Below are positions 11,307 to 20,439 of a DNA stretch of 27,500 nt, in pieces (within the stretch, counting starts at the first letter, position 1; each line of letters opens with the position of its first letter). The stretch spans positions 5,001 to 32,500 of the forward strand of contig JAQGDQ010000286.1 in assembly GCA_030141605.1 (NCBI GenBank), written 5' to 3'. Source of the DNA: Tubiluchus corallicola (Eukaryota > Priapulida > Priapulimorpha > Priapulimorphida > Tubiluchidae). Both the position numbers and the translations under genes were made by a program. The notes under the pieces are model-generated. The model searched no databases. It saw nothing but the letters and a program-made list of their open reading frames with translations, and was not told the origin of the DNA.

Positions 11307-11923
11307 GCAAAGCGGACCTAATCTTAAACTGAGGGTCAAAACAATCTACTCTTTAAAATATTGAAAGCAAACATACTATTTTTTCAAAAATGACTTACGT
11401 GAAAGAATTATTACCACACAAACACAATTTCACGTTTGCACCACTAGTTCTTCACTGTTACATGCCTTTCGCCATTCGCTAGTTAGACGGGCACTAGTGG
11501 TTGTATTTCGAAACGCGTTGCACAAAGAATAGGTGCCGTACCTGTCAGTTCAGATATGTTAGCTTATGACGAACTACACACGTTCGACAGCTCATGCGCG
11601 AGCACAGCGCTAAATTTGAAATTTGAACTTTTATCTTAAAACTTGCCTAGTTTTAGCACAACACACGGAATATCTTACAGTAACACTGTACGTCAATTTA
11701 CACCTCCGCAAACACGTGCAACACGCTCGCGGAATAGTTTTGCTGTTGAAAATTATGTTCGTTTGTGATGTCATCAATAGCTGGGCTCGCACGGCGTTAA
11801 TTAAGTTTCTAATCTATTATTTAATTATCAGAAACGCTTTTGCAGTATTAATTGTGTTAAAATGTATACTTTTTATCACACTTGAAAATGGGATAGTATA
11901 TGAAAAATCATCCTGTCTTCCTT
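11307..11923. repeat. Dispersed repeat, copy 1 (sister at 25210-25815)
   Basis: The segment aligns colinearly, in the same orientation, with 25210-25815. Both begin near gcaaarc...aatcttaaact and end at catcctgtcttcctt. A 116-bp core (11567-11682, tgacgaactacac to cttacagta) is identical in the two copies, while the flanking parts carry substitutions and small indels. I see no terminal inverted repeat, TG..CA ends or open reading frame shared by both copies. A 159-codon plus frame crosses it but starts at TTG and continues outside the repeat, so I do not call it. Confidence 0.88.
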
Positions 11924-12019
11924 TAATTATGAAAAATACTTACGGCATAAAGGAATTACAAAAGCAGACAAAAATTCAAAGCCAAAACCCGATAGTCTAT
12001 TTGTTTCGCGTTCATTATG

Positions 12020-12041
12020 CTTATATATATATATATATAAG
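12020..12041. repeat. (TA)n palindrome
   Basis: cttatatata...tatataag is a perfect self-complementary run. Confidence 0.85.
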
Positions 12042-12255
12042 ACCAATTTTACCCCTGATTTATGTTTACCTCTATTGCCTCTATTACCCCAATTACCCCT
12101 AACTTGGGATAAAATGTACGCTGAAGTCTCTATTAATTGGCTATGTATGGAAATTTAAATTGCAAATTTACTCTGAATGGAGAAAGATTGCTAAAACTTG
12201 ACGTGTTTATTTACATGACCAATTTTACCCCAAAAACGTAACTGCCCCGCTTACC
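12041..12255. repeat. TACCCC-rich low-complexity segment with a 15-bp direct repeat
   Basis: gaccaattttacccc occurs exactly at 12041-12055 and 12217-12231. Around each copy lie several ttacccc/attacccc words at roughly 10-bp spacing, which makes the minus strand G-rich (GGGGTAA). No gene is seen. Confidence 0.65.
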
Positions 12256-12867
12256 CCTACTCCATTCAAATCCATTCTGGCTGGTTCCGTATGCAAACAA
12301 AAATTGAAACTCGCATAGAAAATTGCGCCAGGCTGGTTGATTGTAAGTGGTATAAGAAAGCACCACCTAGCGTGAATGCAAGTACGCCATTAGTAATTTG
12401 GAATAATTTAGCAGAGTCCAATTTCACTTCAGGTTCAAACTAGAGTGCTGACCTGCGCATCTATTATAAAGCAGCTCTATCAAGGCGAAATGGACGAAAT
12501 GTTTCTTCTGAATGGCAAAAATACCGAACCGGGCATGAATACCTGTGCGCTTTTCAAGGGAGAGTTGGGCCAGGAATAAACAGAGATGCTTTGTATGGGT
12601 CTTGCTAACAATAAGTACGCATTCACGCTGTATGCCAAGAGAGAGAAATTTTCAACCTAAACTTCAACAATACCTCGCTTTCCTGCCCCTTTATTTTTAT
12701 CGAGCGTATTTATCTACTACATAGTTTCAAAGACTATGAGCACAGAAGTTCTCTTTTCAGCAGAGAAGTCATTTGAGCTAGAAACTTCCTCGTCAAATTT
12801 CGAAATTGTTTATTTACAACGTTACCAGGTCGAAACACGATTTGACAAATCTTGTACAGACCAAGAG
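12256..12867. other. Spacer with a weak promoter-like word pair
   Basis: CCAAT at 12418-12422 and TATTATAAA at 12462-12470 are spaced about 40 bp, like a TATA promoter. Only a 29-codon ORF (12490-12579, context gaaATGG) follows. I treat this as chance unless transcription is shown. Confidence 0.3.
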
Positions 12868-13307
12868 GAATTCTTCTACAGTTTTAAGAATATTTAGGTG
12901 AACAAATCTGAGAATTCTTCTACAGTTTTAAGAATATTTAGGTGAACAAATCTGAGAATTCTTCTACAATTTTAAGAATCTTTAGGTGAACAAATCTGAG
13001 AATACTTCTACAATTTTAAGAACCTTTAAGTGAACAAATCTGAGAATTCTTTTACAGTTTTAAGAATCTTTATGTGAACAAAGTTAAGAATACGTTTATA
13101 GTTTTAAGAATATTTAGATGAACAAATCTGAGAATACTTCTACAGTTTTAAGAATCTTTAGGTGAACAAATTTGAGCAAACTTCTATAGTTTTAAGAATA
13201 TTTAGGTGGACAAATCTGAGAATTTTTCTACAGTTTCAGTAATGTTTAGGTGAACAAATCTGAGAATACTTCTATAGTTTTAAAAATGTTTAGGTGAACA
13301 AATTTGA
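12868..13307. repeat. 44-bp minisatellite, exactly ten units
   Basis: Units start at 12868, 12912, 12956, 13000, 13044, 13088, 13132, 13176, 13220 and 13264, a constant 44-bp spacing with no indels. Consensus blocks are gaattcttctacagttttaa, gaatatttaggtgaac and aaatctga. Units differ from each other by several substitutions (e.g. gaatacgtttatag in unit 6, gcaaacttctatag in unit 8), so the array is older than the 40-bp satellite yet its spacing is preserved. Confidence 0.96.
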
Positions 13308-13498
13308 TTGTTCGTTTTTATTCAACAGTCTTCTAATAAAAATGTTGCGTGAATCCAACATAGCAGATTTGCCGTTACAACATAACAGTCATTTTTATTG
13401 TAAAAACAATAACTACGGAAAACAAAGAGACTTTTCGTATATTTCAAAATTGAATTGGTATGTATGTCGTGTTTTTTCTCTTGTATGTATTTTCGACA

Positions 13499-13537
13499 CT
13501 AATAAAAAAAATAAATAAACAAACAAATAAACAAATA
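13499..13537. repeat. AAAT/AAAC low-complexity run
   Basis: Interrupted aaataaataaacaaac words. Confidence 0.8.
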
Positions 13538-13606
13538 GATCGAAAACTGTTAAAAAAAGATATTTTTCTGGCGTTTGCGTTAATAAAATAATAATATGAA
13601 TAAAAG

Positions 13607-13676
13607 CAATGTTAATTTATTAACTCATTTGATCTACAATGTTAATTCATTAACTCGTTAATAAACATTAATCTAC
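13607..13676. repeat. Two-copy 30-bp tandem repeat
   Basis: caatgttaattYattaactc begins at 13607 and 13637, and both copies lead to a gatcta/atcta word. The second copy has a short insertion. Confidence 0.75.
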
Positions 13677-14222
13677 AACCACGCCCAAATAATAGGCAAT
13701 AATATTACATATAAACATAAACTACTATTTGCTACCACAAGAGCCCTTTTCGTGTTTATAAAGTCATTTTTGGGAAAATGCAATCATCAGGTAAATGATT
13801 GCAGGTGTGAAAGAAAAATTCTCTAACCTTGCCAGTTGGTCTATGTAAATAAAGTTTGTCATTAATGTAGCAATTACTGGGCCAATTTGCCCTGCTGCAA
13901 GCGTGCATTTTTTCACAGTAACAGTTTCAACAGTTCTCACAGTTACGCTACCAATGTCTTCACAGATACAACAGTTCAGATTGGTTATTTGAATAGATAT
14001 TTGCGTCTAGTTGCTAAGATTGCTTCTCTATGTTACATACATCGCTGCATAAATTCGTTATTCTAAGCGAGATAGTCACTTGAAGAAAAAAAATGTCAGA
14101 TGATTACGGTGTGATTGTTTTTTTCGAATTTAGTCTTTCGTTTTAGAAATATTTGAAACAAATCGAACCGAATGTGAGTGGAAAAATAAATATATTCTTT
14201 ATTACAGGCACTTAAAAACGTT
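13677..14222. other. AT-rich stretch, nothing identified
   Basis: No gene or repeat is supported. Confidence 0.5.
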
Positions 14223-14465
14223 TATAGTTAAAAATTTTATTAAAACTGTTAATTTACATAGTTAGAAATCATGTCAAACGTTTCGATAGCGCTACTGCAG
14301 TCATCGTCAGTGGAAAATTTTTACAAACATACGTATATAAACTGGTTGAAAGTTTGTAAAAATTTTCCACCGATGTTGACTGCTGTGGCTCTGTCGAAAC
14401 GTTTGGCGTGACTTTTAACTATGTAAATTGAAAGTCTTAATAAAGTTGTGCTGTTTTAACTATAG
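14223..14465. repeat. Imperfect inverted repeat (about 110-bp arms, 23-bp spacer)
   Basis: Left arm 14223-14328 and right arm 14352-14465 match as reverse complements at roughly 85%, with an 8-base gap and mostly transition differences. The innermost 18 bases (tggaaaatttttacaaac) match perfectly. The spacer holds tacgta and tatataaac. Each arm, read outward from the spacer, contains a block of the form C-[CT]-G-A-N-G-[AT] ... GACTG ... TC-GAAACG, which recalls the hammerhead ribozyme cores known from Penelope-like and similar retroelements. It is degenerate here. The outer end of the right arm holds aataaa (about 14439). The likely identity is two head-to-head copies of a retroelement terminal repeat, or a foldback element. 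Confidence 0.82.
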
Positions 14466-14839
14466 ATATAAAATATTAAGACAAAGAATCAACACGTAGA
14501 ACAAAATTCATATTTAAAAACACCACTGGTAGGGTGTGATAATTGTGAGTACAAAAGCGTAGGTCTACCGAATCATATGTACATAAGTTTTAGTATTGAT
14601 AAGCTTTCGCAAATATATAAATAAATTATGAAACATAGAATTTGCGCTGTAAACAAACACGTAAACAAATCTGTCGAAATGCTTCTCTATAAAATGCTTC
14701 TTTAGTCTAAAGTAAATAAAAAACTAAGAATTCTCGTATTATGTGATGATTACAATATAACTTATATAAGCCTTACTTATGTGTATAGTTTGTCTCTGGT
14801 CTTTTTGGCTATAGCTTTTTATAGATGCACGGCTACAAC

Positions 14840-14840
<1 letters not shown>

Positions 14841-14873
<33 letters not shown>

Positions 14874-14911
14874 GTAATAATAATAATAAAAATAATAATA
14901 ATAAAAATAAT

Positions 14912-14956
<45 letters not shown>

Positions 14957-14987
14957 AATAATAATAATAATCATCATCATAATAATC
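14841..14987. repeat. (TAA)n-(CAA)n-(TAA)n trinucleotide array
   Basis: An ATA/AAT block, a pure AAC/CAA block (about 14911-14955), then AAT and three ATC units. It reads as poly-Ile/Thr, poly-Asn or, on the minus strand, poly-Tyr/Cys, but none of these frames has other support. Confidence 0.96.
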
Positions 14988-16142
14988 GTACATCAATTCT
15001 TTGTTTATACAAGCAAATTTACAGGACTTGTTAGCGATATTAGAAAACTTTAACAAATATATATTTAATGCAATGAAACATCCTTTAAAAGGACTGATTA
15101 TTCTTGAGCTTAGGCCTAGTAGGTAACTTATTGAAACATAAGCGTAGTTTGTACTTTGTGTCACATTTTACGTGTGAAAGAGTTACTACAGAAAAATGTA
15201 CATTACTCAAGCGTGATGAATGTTTCAAGGATTGCTAAAACCCACATAAGCCACGGTACTTATTTAAATTATTTAATTTATTTAATTATTTAAAATTTGA
15301 GCAGCGCGGAAAATGATATTATCACGTTTAAGGTTGCAGACAAATTTGATTAACATGTTTTGTGTTGTACGGTTTATAATTACCACCAACACGGCGCATA
15401 AATAATTACTCATTTATAGCCATTACAATTATATTACATCACTCCCCCTGGGCTCGCCTGCGCTCAGTAATAATATTTAACCGCTCAATTTATTCTGTTA
15501 GCTGTTCAATAGCAATTAAAGCATCTATTTAGCAAAACACTGATTGAGCAGCTACTGAACGGTAGCGGTAATTTTCGTTTGGTATCACAGCTGACTTTAC
15601 CTTGGATGAACGCGCCTCGAAATGACTAGAGTTTGGAGTGGATAGCTACAGTGGAACTTTAACAAAATACCGAGTTTGTATAGATGAGGAATGCAGATAA
15701 TTTGATCAAATTAAATCAAAGTTGAATGAATGATATAAACTCAATTGCGAAGACGTACAGTCTGGTAAGATTCGAGTAAGATTAGATCTTGCGCACTGTA
15801 GCAAGTTAAAAGAATTTTATGTGAGTCAAACGCGCTAGTGAGATTTGACGAACAGACGTGAATAACCGTGTCAAAATAATGAATCAAGTGCTCACCAAAT
15901 TAAGCGAAAAAGAAGAAATTCGGCGACAATAAAAACATAAATATTTCCAGACGTCAAGCTGCCATATTGTAGAAGATAGATACTTTCACAAGTTACTGTT
16001 AATCATACTTTAAGTTTATTTCATACGAAATAAAAAGTAAATAATATACACTACTTACTACGTACGCATATAAATGTGTGTACTTGTTTGCGTATATAAA
16101 TATATATGTTGCTTGTCTACGTATATAAATATATACGTACAT
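14988..16142. other. AT-rich stretch with low-complexity TTTA and TATA words
   Basis: TTTAA-rich sequence lies at about 15263-15298 and repeated cgtatataaatatata words at about 16090-16140 (a short diverged tandem repeat). No gene is supported. A brief GC-richer patch near 15446-15468 is too short to interpret. Confidence 0.5.
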
Positions 16143-16227
16143 ATACAAACATATACATCATATAAAAACATGCGTTTACTTGTTTTAATGTTTATTGCAT
16201 ATTTTTATATGATGTATGTCTTTGTAT
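16143..16227. repeat. Inverted repeat (26-bp arms, 33-nt loop)
   Basis: Left arm 16143-16168 (atacaaacatatacatcata, then taaaaa) pairs with 16202-16227 with two mismatches. The stem can extend by seven more pairs (tatatac/gtatata) if six bases are bulged on the left. It is AT-rich. Confidence 0.75.
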
Positions 16228-16365
16228 GTATATATTTTAATTGTTTTAATTTGGTGTGAACTAAACCTAAACTTAAACTTACAGTATTGATCAGTTAATT
16301 ACTCATTAAAGTTAATTTATTACTATTTTAACTCTTTCAGTTTAAAGTCATATTAGTTAACAATA

Positions 16366-16686
16366 TTAGTTTATGTATATTCGACGCTTAAGCTTAGAAA
16401 CCAAGTCGCCGTTTTCTCTGAAGTTCCACGCGTTCTGATTGTTTGCTACTTTTGAAATTCTATCACTCATGAAACAGTTTGAGCAATATTATTTGTAGTT
16501 TTAATTATCTCAACCTATTATGATATATGTTAATATGATAGAGATAATTAAAACTACAAAAAAGATTGCTCAAACTGTTTCATGAGTGATAGAAATTCAA
16601 AATTAGCAAACAATTACAATGCGTGGAACTTCAGAGAAAACGACGACTTGGTTCCTAAGCTTGAGCGTCGAATATGCATAAACTAA
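16366..16686. repeat. Long near-perfect hairpin: 146-bp inverted repeat with a 29-bp loop
   Basis: Left arm 16366-16511 and right arm 16541-16686 are reverse complements over all 146 positions with no indel; by hand I count 11 mismatches (about 92% identity). The outer ends read ttagtttatg...cataaactaa and the inner ends attatctc...gagataat. The loop is AT-rich and holds no open frame. No other copy is seen in the window. It could be a foldback transposable element (MITE) or the template of a long hairpin RNA. Confidence 0.95.
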
Positions 16687-16861
16687 GATTATACATACAA
16701 TGAAAATTATCTTATAGCAAGGATAAAATTTGATTACAGATCTGTATTATTCCTAATATTTGACTCAAAATTTAATAAGATGACTCAAATATAATTAAAA
16801 GTTATAAAGCACAATTAATAAAAAGTGAATAGCATTTAGGAGATGTTTTGTAAATGTAGAA

Positions 16862-17008
16862 AAACTTGGTAATTTAAAATCTCTCTTACCTTAAAAATGT
16901 TTTTCAAAAATATGAAAACTTGGTAATTTAAAACCTGTCTAACCTTAAAGATGTTTTTCAAAAATAGGGAAACTTGGTAATTTAGAATCTCTCTTACCTT
17001 GAAGATGC
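16862..17008. repeat. 54-bp tandem repeat, 2.7 units
   Basis: Units begin aaacttggtaattta at 16862, 16916 and 16970, followed by atctctcttacctta and atgtttttcaaaaata. The third unit diverges after gaagatg. Confidence 0.93.
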
Positions 17009-17230
17009 CCCGATAAACTCGCAGAAATTTTATTATCAGTTCACAAACAGGTCGATAAGCTGACGACTAAATGACTCGATTCACACAAATAACCAATTTG
17101 CAAGAAATTCATACAATAAGCTATAAGATTATCTGAAGATTATCCCCTTGGTAAGAAAGGAACAGACTGATCCAACGTGTTGTAGAGTTCTGCCCGATAT
17201 CCGACGTACATTCTCTTAGCAGATGAAGAC

Positions 17231-17416
17231 ATGGTAACTCGGAGAAGTCACGCGCAACCAGCGGCGACCAATCAGAGGGAACCTGTGCCTGTTCCAAATA
17301 ACGCCAGAGATGCCAGCGTTAGCCCCATGCATGAATCGGGCTCATTTTGGGATGAAAAGAGGCGAGTTACTCTTTCCTTGAACTCATTAACTCCGGGAGC
17401 TGTCCTGTTGTTCTGA
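17231..17416 (+). CDS. Weak candidate: 61-residue ORF in a GC-rich patch
   Basis: The ORF lies in a patch that is clearly GC-richer than its surroundings. Its ATG sits in a good eukaryotic context (gacATGG). The predicted product begins MVTRRSHAQPAATNQREPVP. It is polar and Pro/Arg-rich at the start, turns hydrophobic at the end (LTPGAVLLF), and has no domain I recognise. A CCAAT word (gaccaatcag, about 17259-17268) is inside the ORF, and a strong splice-donor word (cag|gtgagc at 17471-17479) lies past the stop codon. The opposite strand has an overlapping 89-codon frame, so orientation is uncertain. It could instead be a promoter-type island or repeat fragment. Confidence 0.22.
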   Translation: MVTRRSHAQPAATNQREPVPVPNNARDASVSPMHESGSFWDEKRRVTLSLNSLTPGAVLLF

Positions 17417-18204
17417 TACAGTAGACCACTGATTGCTATATTGCTTTTATCAGTCACAGGTGTTATATTACAGGTGAGCCATACCTGTAACCAGGTGCCC
17501 ATACCTTCATGCATGTTCTTTTGTAATAAGTGTTGTTTCAATGTATTTGTTAAGACTGCGTTTAAGAACAGTTTCGTTCTCTTTTGTTTTTGAGACAGGC
17601 TTCGAATTTTTTACACTTGCTGTATACATTTTGTTATTATGTTAATTTAACGCACCCCTGATAACTATATTAATAAAATCCTTGCCACGTTTAAAATTGT
17701 TTGTAAACAATAACAACATGTACAAGCTCGTAAATATGAAAAACAACTTATATTTTAAAATCAAAAAGACATGTTAAGATACTCCGTAGTGTTTAGATAT
17801 AATTTTAAGACAAACTACAATTCTTTCATCATTACAAAGCATGTCAATTAATGCATTTAAAGTTAAAGGACCGGCATTATTGTATTTTTGTAAAAATAAA
17901 CTAGCATCACGGAAAAAAGAGAATTCGTAAAATTTAATTGATTCATAATTGTAAAATATGTTTGGCGGGTTTGTTATTTTCAATGTTTGGTAAATGTTCA
18001 GGATTTTTCTACATTTTTATTTTTATTTATTTATTTTACAGAGCTCAATTAGGGGAAATATTAAGCCAACTACCTACAGTAGTTTTAGCTGACTGTATCA
18101 CAAAAACGCAGACCAAATAAGGAGTTAATATGCTTAACCTTCTTCATTCGACCAAAACTTACTTTGGCTCGTTGAGTGGTAAATGCCACCTGACTATACT
18201 ACTG
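17417..18204. other. AT-rich stretch, nothing identified
   Basis: Only a donor-like cag|gtgagc at 17471 and an ATTTA-type run at about 18012-18035. No gene is supported. Confidence 0.5.
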
Positions 18205-18277
18205 CTGGACACTTGACCTTAAGAGAGGGTTAGCCACTGGTCACTCTTGAGAGACGGGGCAGAAGTGGAGTGTCCAG
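18205..18277. repeat. Short inverted repeat (9-bp stem)
   Basis: ctggacact (18205-18213) and agtgtccag (18269-18277) are perfect reverse complements around a GC-richer 55-base loop. Confidence 0.5.
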
Positions 18278-18480
18278 TGTTTAATTATACTGTAGTGTTA
18301 AGAGCATAATTGCACCAAGATTATTATAGCTCCATAAATTACAGTGAGACGATATTTGTCTGTCTGTAATTTGTTCCAACATCGGCGTAGAATAGTTAGT
18401 ATAACTAACATAATTATTAGCAACAAGGTAAATATATAACTGTTTGTTATGATATTTTGTTTTCGTTGTTTTTGACGAGG

Positions 18481-18688
18481 ATGTTGTTGTTGTTGTTGTA
18501 GTTGTTGCTGCTGCTGTTGTTGTTATTGTTGTTGTTGTTGCTGCTGCTGCTGTTGTTGTTGCTGCTGTTGTTATTGTTGTTGTTGTTGTTGTTTTTGCTG
18601 CTGTTGCTGATGCTACTGCTGTTGTTGTTGTTGCTGTTGTTGTTGTTGTTATTGCCGTCGTCGTCATCGTCGTCGTTGTTGTTGTTGT
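18481..18688. repeat. (TTG/CTG/GTC)n trinucleotide array
   Basis: About 200 bp of TTG with blocks of CTG, ending in GTC/GTT (gccgtcgtcgtcatcgtcgtcg). On the minus strand this is CAA/CAG, i.e. Gln, Asn/Thr or Ala/Thr-like frames. A minus frame (18281-18712) reads as a Thr/Ala run. No flanking coding sequence supports translation. Confidence 0.95.
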
Positions 18689-18760
18689 AATAATTCTTTC
18701 TATTATTATCATGACTTCGTTTAAGAAAATGAGAAGATAGCGTTCAAGAAACTATTTTAT

Positions 18761-18862
18761 TCAAGAATATTCTGTTCGTCCATCGTAGACAGCAAAATTT
18801 TGAAAGTCGGATTTCCCAGGGGGCGCACTCTTCGGACCGCTACTGTTTGCCGGATATTTAAT
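18761..18862. repeat. Dispersed ~100-bp element, copy A
   Basis: It shares with 19907-20006 the ordered words tcaaga..ttgttcgt(c/t)catcg(t/c)agacagc, a ttttgaaa block, then gggcgcactctt(c/t)ggaccgctactg. Same orientation. Copy A retains agggggcgc. Confidence 0.85.
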
Positions 18863-19267
18863 CTACAGTTATGCACGTTACGTAGGCCTGTATTTATACG
18901 CGTACACTCATTACCATCTCAATACAGTGTATGTTTACATTTCATTCTTTAATGTAATTTAACGCTTCTCCGTCTGTATGCTAAAGAATTGAGCTTTTAT
19001 GAAACGTGGGCCTAATACGTCGACCCGTAGAAAACTTTCTGATGTTTTGTTACATTTAACTATGTTTTGTATGTACAGCAATCTGACGTCATGCATTACA
19101 ATGCTGTGCTTGCAAAAAGTCGTCTTAAAATAATATAACATGCAATTCAGGCTGGACAAAAACTTAAAGTAACAAGCTAGTAAGTGCTACGTTGGCTTTG
19201 TTGATGTTTCTTGTTCAAATAAGTCAGATAAAATAATAAATGACGTGTAACTATTTATCTGTATTGT
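18863..19267. other. Spacer 3' of the minus-strand ORF
   Basis: A minus frame at 18959-19159 has no motif. Nothing else is seen. Confidence 0.45.
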
Positions 19268-19552
19268 TTATTTTTTCGGTTGCCGCAACTGATGGGCCAT
19301 TGAGTTTGAAAAATTGCGCGTAATGTGTTTTATCTGTTGGCTAATTCGAGTTTTTTGGTCGAACGGTTCGTGAAATTGATGCAAAGAGTTGCTTGACAGT
19401 ATTTGTCGATATTGTTGTGTTGCAAGTCTGACTCGAAGCTTTGTTTGCTCCAGTAGATTTTTTTGGTATTTGTTATAAAATTTCTTTGAAGTCGTTAAAA
19501 TCAGGAACTGACCCCAACACTTACATCTTTCATTAGTTTTATTATCAGTCAT
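19268..19552 (-). CDS. Candidate small basic protein gene, 94 residues, unknown function
   Basis: I do not recognise this protein. Its frame has mixed, non-repetitive composition: I count 18 Lys/Arg against 5 Asp/Glu and about 12 Gln, with a Cys-x-Cys-Trp near residues 10-13. There is no membrane segment or signal peptide. The flanks add support. Upstream on the same strand are a TATATAAAA box (19731-19739) and an inverted CCAAT box (19755-19759), placing a start of transcription near 19705. An AATAAA overlaps the stop codon. Against it: an 11-codon upstream ORF (19589-19554) ends one base before this ATG, AATAAA is frequent in AT-rich DNA, and the stretch lies between two copies of a dispersed element, so it could belong to a transposon. 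An intron cannot be excluded. Confidence 0.3.
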   Translation of the reverse strand: MTDNKTNERCKCWGQFLILTTSKKFYNKYQKNLLEQTKLRVRLATQQYRQILSSNSLHQFHEPFDQKTRISQQIKHITRNFSNSMAHQLRQPKK

Positions 19553-19730
19553 TCTATTTTGTACTTAACATCAACATCAAATACGTCATAAACAACTTGT
19601 ACCACCTTTTCGCACACCTGCTATTTAAAAAAAACAATTTACAACCCTTCTCAATTTCGCTCTCACTTAATGAATAACTAACAGTTCTTATAATCTAACT
19701 TATAAATGACGTATCTATTCACTGAAATGC

Positions 19731-19759
19731 TTTTATATAAGTCATATCTGTTAGCCAAT
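19731..19759 (-). promoter_or_regulatory. TATA box plus NF-Y type CCAAT box, minus strand
   Basis: On the minus strand, ctgattggct (an inverted CCAAT with the agccaatcag flanks preferred by NF-Y) is followed after about 15 bp by tatataaaag. A partial CRE (tgacgt, about 19708) lies near the expected start site. The spacing is somewhat tighter than in typical promoters. The downstream ORF is at 19552-19268. Confidence 0.4.
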
Positions 19760-19906
19760 CAGCATTTGATTAATTACCCATTGTTTTTTGTTATAAATGT
19801 ACTTATGATTGTTTTGCTTTCTATCAAATAAAAATATTGTTTAAACTATCAGAAAAAAATATATAGCTAATTTGGTTTAACGAATTTTATTTCATAACAT
19901 TTTTGG

Positions 19907-20006
19907 TCAAGAAAATATTGTTCGTTCATCGCAGACAGCTAATTTTTGAAAATTAGTCCCACAGGGCGCACTCTTTGGACCGCTACTGTGTCCGAAATTT
20001 TTAAAC
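19907..20006. repeat. Dispersed ~100-bp element, copy B
   Basis: Roughly 80% identical to 18761-18862, same strand, 1.15 kb downstream. It keeps gggcgcactctttggaccgc but has lost bases from the preceding G-run. Confidence 0.85.
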
Positions 20007-20302
20007 AATCGTCAAGAATTAGCAAAATCTCTTATACGTTAGCTGCGCTGCTTGGAATACATAAACCTTTTGTATTTTAATTTTTAGCATTGATCTAGTT
20101 AGACCTGCCCTAACTGGTAATGATATACGACTATTGTTAATTCTTTCAAATAATAGTATAACTTATTAGCTTTATATTATTAACTTTGTTAAAATGAAAG
20201 TAAATTTTACTAAAAACAATTAATTCGCTATATAAGGAATAGGAAATGCGGTGTCAATTTAACGTTTGTCAAATCCCTCCAACAACTTCAGTACAGAAGA
20301 GC

Positions 20303-20314
20303 ATGCAGCTGCAT
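20303..20314. repeat. 12-bp palindrome atgcagctgcat
   Basis: Perfectly self-complementary and contains an E-box-like CAGCTG. It lies just upstream of the 20-bp duplication at 20331. Confidence 0.5.
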
Positions 20315-20330
20315 TTAAAAGCTACTTGAT

Positions 20331-20370
20331 GAGCTGCGTATCTGATTAGTGAGTTGCATATCTGATTAGT
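20331..20370. repeat. 20-bp tandem duplication
   Basis: gagctgcgtatctgattagt is followed directly by gagttgcatatctgattagt, with two differences. Confidence 0.9.
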
Positions 20371-20439
20371 GGACTCAGTGACTAATTCCCTGAAAACAAA
20401 CGAGTTTTTAATGAACAGTCAGTGGTGCTAATTAATTAA

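Noticed and set aside
11623-12102. 159-codon plus frame
   Set aside because: It begins at TTG rather than ATG, runs across the end of the dispersed repeat into TA and TACCCC low-complexity sequence, and has no motif.
12430-12445. tRNA-type B box (aggttcaaact)
   Set aside because: It lacks the closing CC of the B box, and there is no A box or cloverleaf around it; no other tRNA-like fold was found.
12418-12579. CCAAT/TATA-type promoter with a 29-codon ORF in good start context
   Set aside because: The ATG lies where transcription itself would start, the ORF is very short, and such word pairs are expected by chance in AT-rich DNA.
14739-15164. Poly-Asn, poly-Thr/Ile and poly-Tyr/Cys frames
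   Set aside because: Artefacts of the TAA/CAA trinucleotide array with no coding flanks.
18281-18712. Poly-Thr/Ala (minus) and poly-Leu (plus) frames
   Set aside because: Artefacts of the TTG/CTG array. A genuine homopeptide exon would need coding sequence on at least one side, and none is visible.
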